Positions 32,453 through 35,887 of a DNA stretch of 35,887 nt are shown here, in pieces. This DNA comes from Defluviitaleaceae bacterium (lineage in GTDB: Bacteria; Bacillota; Clostridia; Lachnospirales; WQUN01), in assembly GCA_009779835.1 (NCBI GenBank), contig WRBD01000022.1, positions 1 to 35,887 on the forward strand, written 5' to 3'. Made by a program: the position numbers and the translations under genes. Positions within the stretch are counted from its first letter, which is position 1; the number at the start of each line of letters is the position of its first letter. The notes under the pieces are model-generated. The model made no database searches and was not told the DNA's origin. It saw nothing but the letters and a program-made list of their open reading frames with translations.

Positions 32453-32785
32453 TTAAATTTGCATTCTCATAATTTCGCGATAGGATTCGATTATGCGGTT
32501 TGTAACCTGTGACGTGAAATTTACCGCGTTTGCCGCCCTGTCCATTGCCATTTGAACGGCAAGAATATCATCCATGCGGCCTGTCGCGAAATCCAGTTGC
32601 ATTTGTTCGGCAGTCGCGACCATACTGTTTGTATCATTCATCACGTTTAACGCCGCATTAAAGAAAGCTGAAAACGGACTTTCGTTTTCGCTTTCCGGCG
32701 ACTTTATTAATTGAAGATTCGGCGCGAACGGCTGTATCGCCGCCGCTGCCGGAGTCGTATCAATCAAAGCTGTTATGGCTGACAT
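32453..32785 (-). CDS. fliE: Flagellar hook-basal body protein FliE
   Basis: A 110-residue protein joining the MS ring to the rod. The C-terminal half carries the family signature: FFNAALNVMNDTNSMVATAE, then DILAVQMAMDRAANAVNFTS and the end IIESYREIMRMQI. The length is normal. It is exported early by the flagellar type III system. The ATG at 32785 follows GGGGAGG. It is eight bases after flgC, in the universal flgB-flgC-fliE order. Confidence 0.95.
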   Translation of the reverse strand: MSAITALIDTTPAAAAIQPFAPNLQLIKSPESENESPFSAFFNAALNVMNDTNSMVATAEQMQLDFATGRMDDILAVQMAMDRAANAVNFTSQVTNRIIESYREIMRMQI

Positions 32786-32792
32786 AATCTAA

Positions 32793-33257
32793 TTACCTCC
32801 CCACTCCTATTTCAAGCGTACGTTGTGTCATTGTGCGGGCAACGCCCATTGCCGTAATGTTCGCTTCATAGGAACGGCTGGCAGCTATCATGTTAACCAT
32901 TTCTTCCACTATGTTCACGTTCGGCAACCTTACGTAGCCTTCTTCGTTCGCGTCGGGGTGGGTTGGGTCATACCGTAAAAGCCCGGGGGAATCGTCTTCA
33001 ACAACTCCTACAGCGCGTACGCCCATTCCTTGCGGCGCGGGAACACTTCCGCCGTTTCCGAACAAATTTGTAAAGACCAGTGAAAACGGGTCGTTATCGC
33101 GCATTTCTTCAAATACAACGGTTTTGCGTTGATACGGACCGCCGTCCGCGGTACGGGTTGTGTTTACGTTTGCTATGTTTTCTGCGATTGTGTCCATACG
33201 CAAACGCTGGGCGGTTAAGCCTGATGCCGATATGTTCATTGTATTAAAAAAGCTCAT
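32793..33257 (-). CDS. flgC: Flagellar proximal rod protein FlgC
   Basis: A 154-residue rod protein. The N-terminal MNISASGLTAQRLRMDTIAENIANVNTT-like region and the C-terminal helix (EEMVNMIAASRSYEANITAM) are the coiled rod segments. The YQRKTVVFEE strand and the VRLPNVNIVEEM motif are specific to FlgC. The length is slightly above the 135-150 usual for the family because of a Gly/Pro-rich loop. The ATG at 33257 follows GGGGAGG, and flgB ends five bases upstream. Confidence 0.95.
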   Translation of the reverse strand: MSFFNTMNISASGLTAQRLRMDTIAENIANVNTTRTADGGPYQRKTVVFEEMRDNDPFSLVFTNLFGNGGSVPAPQGMGVRAVGVVEDDSPGLLRYDPTHPDANEEGYVRLPNVNIVEEMVNMIAASRSYEANITAMGVARTMTQRTLEIGVGR

Positions 33258-33261
33258 CTAA

Positions 33262-33639
33262 TTACCTCCCCGATAATACCGTATTTAACATACGCGAGTT
33301 ATGTAACACGCTATTTACCATTACGTCATACCTAACAGATTGCGTAAAAAGAGCGACCATCTCGCGTTCAATGTCTACGTTATTACCGTCCAAACGGATA
33401 CGGGTACCGAAGTCTTGAAAGCTTGTAGTTGGCCGCGCCTTTGATAAATCTAAATTCCCTGTTTTTTTCCAATTGGAAATGGCATCGCTTAGAGCAGCTT
33501 CAAAGTCTACTCTTCTTGCAGTAAACCGGGGTGTTTCTGCGTTTGCGATATTATTTTGTATTGCGTCAACCCGCGCACCCTGCCCTTGCAAAGCCGCGCC
33601 GAGTATTGAATTCTGATTATGAATAGCCTGGCTGAGCAT
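33262..33639 (-). CDS. flgB: Flagellar proximal rod protein FlgB, first gene of the fla operon
   Basis: A 125-residue rod protein with GARVDAIQNNIANAETPRFTA near the start and the C-terminal helix EREMVALFTQSVRYDVM. The ATG at 33639 is chosen because GGGGGGTG lies about 8 bases upstream and the protein then starts as its homologues do (MLSQAIHNQ). A longer in-frame extension to 33702 would run through the promoter region. Two promoter-like sequences lie upstream, and the gene before it is a separate DUF2752 gene about 160 bases away in the same direction. No codY or hslUV genes, which precede flgB in Bacillus, are present. Confidence 0.95.
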   Translation of the reverse strand: MLSQAIHNQNSILGAALQGQGARVDAIQNNIANAETPRFTARRVDFEAALSDAISNWKKTGNLDLSKARPTTSFQDFGTRIRLDGNNVDIEREMVALFTQSVRYDVMVNSVLHNSRMLNTVLSGR

Positions 33640-33672
33640 AACTATACCCACCCCCCTTTTTAGAACTTTTCC

Positions 33673-33702
33673 AGCATAACAAAGAAAACTACATTGTGTC
33701 AA
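33673..33702 (-). promoter_or_regulatory. Proximal sigma-A-type promoter of the fla operon
   Basis: On the minus strand a perfect TTGACA (33702-33697) is followed after 18 bases by TATGCT (33678-33673), 34 bases upstream of the flgB ATG. This points to vegetative sigma-factor transcription of the rod, ring, switch and export genes. I saw no sigma-28 type site here. Confidence 0.6.
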
Positions 33703-33754
33703 TGTAAAAAAATGATTTTGTCGTGAATATTTCCCGTTTCAATATTCGGAGACG

Positions 33755-33783
33755 ATTATAGAGTAAATATTAAAACTGTGCAA
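33755..33783 (-). promoter_or_regulatory. Distal sigma-A-type promoter of the fla operon
   Basis: On the minus strand TTGCAC (33783-33778) and a perfect TATAAT (33760-33755) are 17 bases apart, about 116 bases upstream of flgB and beyond the end of the DUF2752 gene. With the proximal site this gives two tandem promoters. Confidence 0.6.
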
Positions 33784-33798
33784 TATGTTTTTACCTGT

Positions 33799-34194
33799 TT
33801 AGGTAAAGAATTTGTTACCATACATATTCATTGCAGACCGGAAAAAGCGAAAAAGCTGATTGTGGAGTGCTCCGTCGTGCATTGTCATTGGCGGTGTGTG
33901 CGGAAAAAATAAAATCATCCGCCAAATAAAAACAGCGATGTATAAAAAACTTATGACAATAAACACACCTATTTCCACGTTTTTTATCGGTTTATTCTTG
34001 AACAATGTGTTCCTCACTGCAATATAAAGAATAGAAGCCAACGAAAGTAAAATAAGGGGGTGCCACACAATGGCTTCATGAAAATCCCCCCGAAGCAACG
34101 CAAACACGGCACGCGTTGAACCACAGCCGGGGCAGGGCACCCCAAACATTGCTTGAATCATGCATAGTGAACCGGTTAAAATAAAAATTCCCAC
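33799..34194 (-). CDS. DUF2752 membrane protein
   Basis: A protein of about 131 residues with three hydrophobic helices and the DUF2752 signature: PCPGCGSTRA, then LLRGDFHEAIVWHPLI. The Cys pair and the G-D-x-x-A...H-P motif are conserved, but the function of the family is unknown. The start is uncertain. GTG at 34194 has no clear ribosome binding site and cuts into the first helix. AAGGTGG lies at 34236-34242, and the frame is open from there, but only ATT or ATA codons (near 34225-34230) are suitably placed. Non-ATG initiation or a small sequence change is possible. It shares a divergent intergenic region with the zinc-ribbon gene. Confidence 0.8.
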   Translation of the reverse strand: MGIFILTGSLCMIQAMFGVPCPGCGSTRAVFALLRGDFHEAIVWHPLILLSLASILYIAVRNTLFKNKPIKNVEIGVFIVISFLYIAVFIWRMILFFPHTPPMTMHDGALHNQLFRFFRSAMNMYGNKFFT

Positions 34195-34293
34195 CCAAAT
34201 AGTTAAACCAAGAAAAATTTTATATATAATTATTCCACCTTCTTATTTTTTGTTACCATTCAAACTTATGCGCATTCAGATGTCAATAATTTC

Positions 34294-34322
34294 TTGATTC
34301 TCGTTAACCGCATTGATATAAT
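34294..34322 (+). promoter_or_regulatory. Sigma-A-type promoter of the zinc-ribbon gene
   Basis: TTGATT (34294-34299) and a perfect TATAAT (34317-34322) are 17 bases apart, 32 bases upstream of the ATG at 34355. GGGAGTG at 34342-34348 provides the ribosome binding site. Confidence 0.65.
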
Positions 34323-34354
34323 GCAAAAAAATATAAGAAATGGGAGTGATTGTC

Positions 34355-35125
34355 ATGAAATTTTGTTCCGCCTGCGGCAAGGAACTGGTAGAGGGTTCTA
34401 AATTTTGCATGGGTTGCGGCGCACCTTCCGACGGAAGCGGTGTAGCAACAACAAGTCAAGAACCCAACGCGGCGGTTGCCGCCGCTACTGCTGCTGCCAC
34501 AACCGCAATAGGATTTTTTAAGCAATTTATTAAAAGTCCCATGACAGCTGTTCAGTCCGGCTCAATAAATCAGCCGGAAGCAATCATTTATCTTGCGCTT
34601 GTTCCGATAAGTATGCTCTTGCTTTTAAACGCGTACATTTTACGCTTGGCAAGTAATATGGACATATCCGCGAGCCGTCTGCGAGATATAATGGACATCT
34701 CTTTGGGCGGTGCCGTGTTTGAAACAATAATCCATGTTGCTGTTTGGTTTGTTATTCTAATTGCTGTCCCCTTTGGAATGTTCAAATTTTTCGGCAACAG
34801 TGAAAAAATTGATTTTGCTAAAATCTTTCCTGTTTTTGCCGCAATAACTTTACCGATTACTGTACTTTTTATTTTAAGCGCGGTATTCACTCTCATCAGT
34901 ACGTCTGCCGGTATTGGATTTTTGATGGCGGCCTCCATACCGCTTGGAACCGTTTCGTTCTGGATTTTACACACCGTTGCCGTAAAAAGAACTTTCGGCG
35001 GGTCACTGGAACAAGCCGTGTACTCCTCAATTATAACCTATGTACTTGCTTCAATGTACTCTCTGTTCGGTATGTCGCGGGTAGCAGGAAATATACTTGG
35101 CGGTATGATGGGTTCATTGTTTTAA
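34355..35125 (+). CDS. Zinc-ribbon membrane protein, YIP1-like
   Basis: A 256-residue protein. The N-terminus is a zinc ribbon with two Cys pairs, CSACG at 4-8 and CMGCG at 20-24. An Ala/Thr-rich linker follows (about 35-58), then five hydrophobic helices spaced like the YIP1 fold (near 82-103, 120-142, 160-185, 190-215 and 228-245). Proteins of this design are common in Clostridia and their role is unknown; membrane organisation or stress sensing has been suggested for related families. The ATG at 34355 is preferred over one at 34340, which lacks a ribosome binding site because GGGAG would fall inside it. A strong hairpin follows the stop. Confidence 0.82.
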   Translation: MKFCSACGKELVEGSKFCMGCGAPSDGSGVATTSQEPNAAVAAATAAATTAIGFFKQFIKSPMTAVQSGSINQPEAIIYLALVPISMLLLLNAYILRLASNMDISASRLRDIMDISLGGAVFETIIHVAVWFVILIAVPFGMFKFFGNSEKIDFAKIFPVFAAITLPITVLFILSAVFTLISTSAGIGFLMAASIPLGTVSFWILHTVAVKRTFGGSLEQAVYSSIITYVLASMYSLFGMSRVAGNILGGMMGSLF

Positions 35126-35158
35126 GAAAGCAATCCCTTATCACCTGACCCGTCTGAG

Positions 35159-35188
35159 GGGCTTGGCTTTTCGTAAAAAGCCAAGCCC
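35159..35188 (+). terminator. Strong hairpin after the zinc-ribbon gene
   Basis: A perfect 13-pair stem (GGGCTTGGCTTTT at 35159-35171 with AAAAGCCAAGCCC at 35176-35188) closes a CGTA loop. The plus-strand 3' flank is only TTAATAATAT, a poor U tract. In minus-strand RNA the flank is CTCAGACGGG. It most likely terminates the zinc-ribbon transcript and protects the mRNA end. Confidence 0.65.
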
Positions 35189-35389
35189 TTAATAATATAT
35201 GAGTGTCTCAAGTTTCTTTACCCGCTCTTTTAATGCGAAGCATAATTCATCACGCCTTGCTACATATGTTAATGAAGATTGTTTTAATAATTCATTAAAC
35301 TCTTCATCACCTAACCACCTACGAAATGTTAATTTAGTGACCACGCAATGATTATAAATTTTTCTGAGCTGCTGCGCAATGCTGTTGTA
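35189..35389 (-). pseudogene. Unrecognised ORF remnant without a start
   Basis: A 66-codon stop-to-stop frame (TAA at 35392-35390 to TAA at 35191-35189) has coding-like composition, with many charged and aromatic residues: QQLRKIYNHCVVTKLTFRRW, then GDEEFNELLKQS and ELCFALKERVKKLETLIYY. It contains no ATG. The only usual start is a GTG at 35344 without a ribosome binding site. It looks like the C-terminal part of a lost gene, predicted helical and basic, and ends exactly at the edge of the hairpin stem. I cannot assign a family. The stretch 35126-35437 holds nothing else except the hairpin. Confidence 0.35.
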
Positions 35390-35437
35390 TTAGTTGTGAA
35401 AAACTTCTAACAACCTTGCCTTGAAGATTTTTGTGTT

Positions 35438-35866
35438 TTATATACGACCAACTCGCCATATATGGACATCAATCAAAATATCATTGGCATCGAAAACCCA
35501 AATTATGGCTACATGTATTTCCATAAGGAAGAAAACGTCCCGTAAAGATTTATAAGTCCCCATACTGGTACTTACTGTTCTTTCTCCTATTCGTGGACGC
35601 TCACGGTCTTCCATATACGGTTCGCCTGGGTTTTCTTTATATAAACCATAATTGAGCAAATTGGCACTTCCCCAGTCATCCCTACTGTTAATTATGTCAA
35701 CAATATCGTCTAGGCTCGTACCCAATGGCGTAATCTTCAAAATATAATTCTTTAACATATTATCCGGTCTTTGTATAGGATTTATGATTCTAGGTATTAA
35801 ATCCACCAACAATATAACCGCCAATAACAACAATACAATTACCATAATACGCTTCATCACTTTCAT
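35438..35866 (-). CDS. Membrane-anchored protein of unknown function, 142 aa
   Basis: I do not recognise the family. Residues 6-26 form one hydrophobic helix (IMVIVLLLLAVILLVDLI) after a basic start, giving an uncleaved signal anchor. The outer part is about 110 residues, with TPLGTSLDDIVDIINSRDDW near the start, a polar Tyr/Glu/Arg middle and a hydrophobic strand-rich end (VAIIWVFDANDILIDVHIW). The layout of a membrane anchor followed by a small domain with a D-D-W motif suggests a secreted small-domain protein. The ATG at 35866 follows GGGAG at a slightly long spacing; an ATG three codons later is possible. The gene may be the last of a transcript entering from the right edge. Confidence 0.7.
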   Translation of the reverse strand: MKVMKRIMVIVLLLLAVILLVDLIPRIINPIQRPDNMLKNYILKITPLGTSLDDIVDIINSRDDWGSANLLNYGLYKENPGEPYMEDRERPRIGERTVSTSMGTYKSLRDVFFLMEIHVAIIWVFDANDILIDVHIWRVGRI

Positions 35867-35887
35867 CTATCATCATCTCCCAAAATA

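Noticed and set aside
15343..33702. Sigma-28 type promoter sites inside the fla operon
   Set aside because: GCCGATA-like strings occur only inside coding sequence and without the matching -35 box at the right spacing.
1..35887. CRISPR arrays, tRNA or rRNA genes, insertion sequences and phage genes
   Set aside because: I saw no regularly spaced repeats, no cloverleaf-like sequences, no transposase or integrase motifs and no terminal repeats; the only repeats are short ones within genes or spacers.

Overview
The window looks like a chromosomal segment of a motile, low-to-middle GC Bacillota bacterium, most likely a Clostridia/Lachnospirales-type organism. This rests on the order of the long flg/fli operon, FliY in place of FliN, purine-rich ribosome binding sites, and lipoprotein and glycoside hydrolase genes of clostridial style. 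No species can be named from sequence alone, and there are no RNA genes, transposases or CRISPR arrays to help.

Layout. (1) 1-5,970 is a mixed accessory region. It holds a secreted BACON-domain protein that runs off the left edge, a small unknown protein, a beheaded AgrC-like kinase followed by an intact LytTR response regulator, an orphan amino-acid-type binding lipoprotein, the ComM/YifB AAA+ protein, and a LysR gene reduced to its two ends by an internal deletion. (2) 6,112-13,547 is a tightly coupled plus-strand operon: a FrlD-like PfkB kinase, a GH9 enzyme without signal peptide, a three-part ABC-2 transporter (ATPase plus two permeases of the COG4586/4587/3694 type) and a GH9 lipoprotein. 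It reads as a surface-to-cytosol beta-glycan or glycoconjugate handling unit and is the best candidate here for an undescribed system. (3) 13,651-15,230 carries a GspF/PilC platform protein and one type IV prepilin without the ATPase or peptidase. (4) 15,343-33,639 on the minus strand is a fla operon in transcription order flgB-flgC-fliE-fliF-fliG-fliH-fliI-fliJ-ylxF(motE-like)-fliK-flgD-TIGR02530 protein-flgE-flbD(swrD)-motA-motB-fliL-fliM-fliY-cheY-fliO-fliP. It has two good vegetative-type promoters upstream of flgB and stops after fliP, without fliQ/fliR/flhB/flhA. (5) 33,799-35,887 holds a DUF2752 membrane protein, a zinc-ribbon membrane protein, a strong hairpin, a start-less ORF remnant and an unknown membrane-anchored protein.

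How the genes work together. The fla operon supplies the rod base, MS ring, C ring, export ATPase complex, hook cap, hook, stator and CheY plus its FliY phosphatase. Most gene pairs overlap or are separated by only a few bases, but three wider gaps contain RNA hairpins that could set expression steps. In the GH9 operon the lipoprotein GH9 would act at the surface and the signal-less GH9 in the cytosol. The kinase would phosphorylate a released sugar or amino-sugar derivative, while the cargo of the ABC-2 transporter is unknown. Two regulators near this operon, the LysR gene and the AgrC-like kinase, are both broken, suggesting recent regulatory decay on this side of the window.
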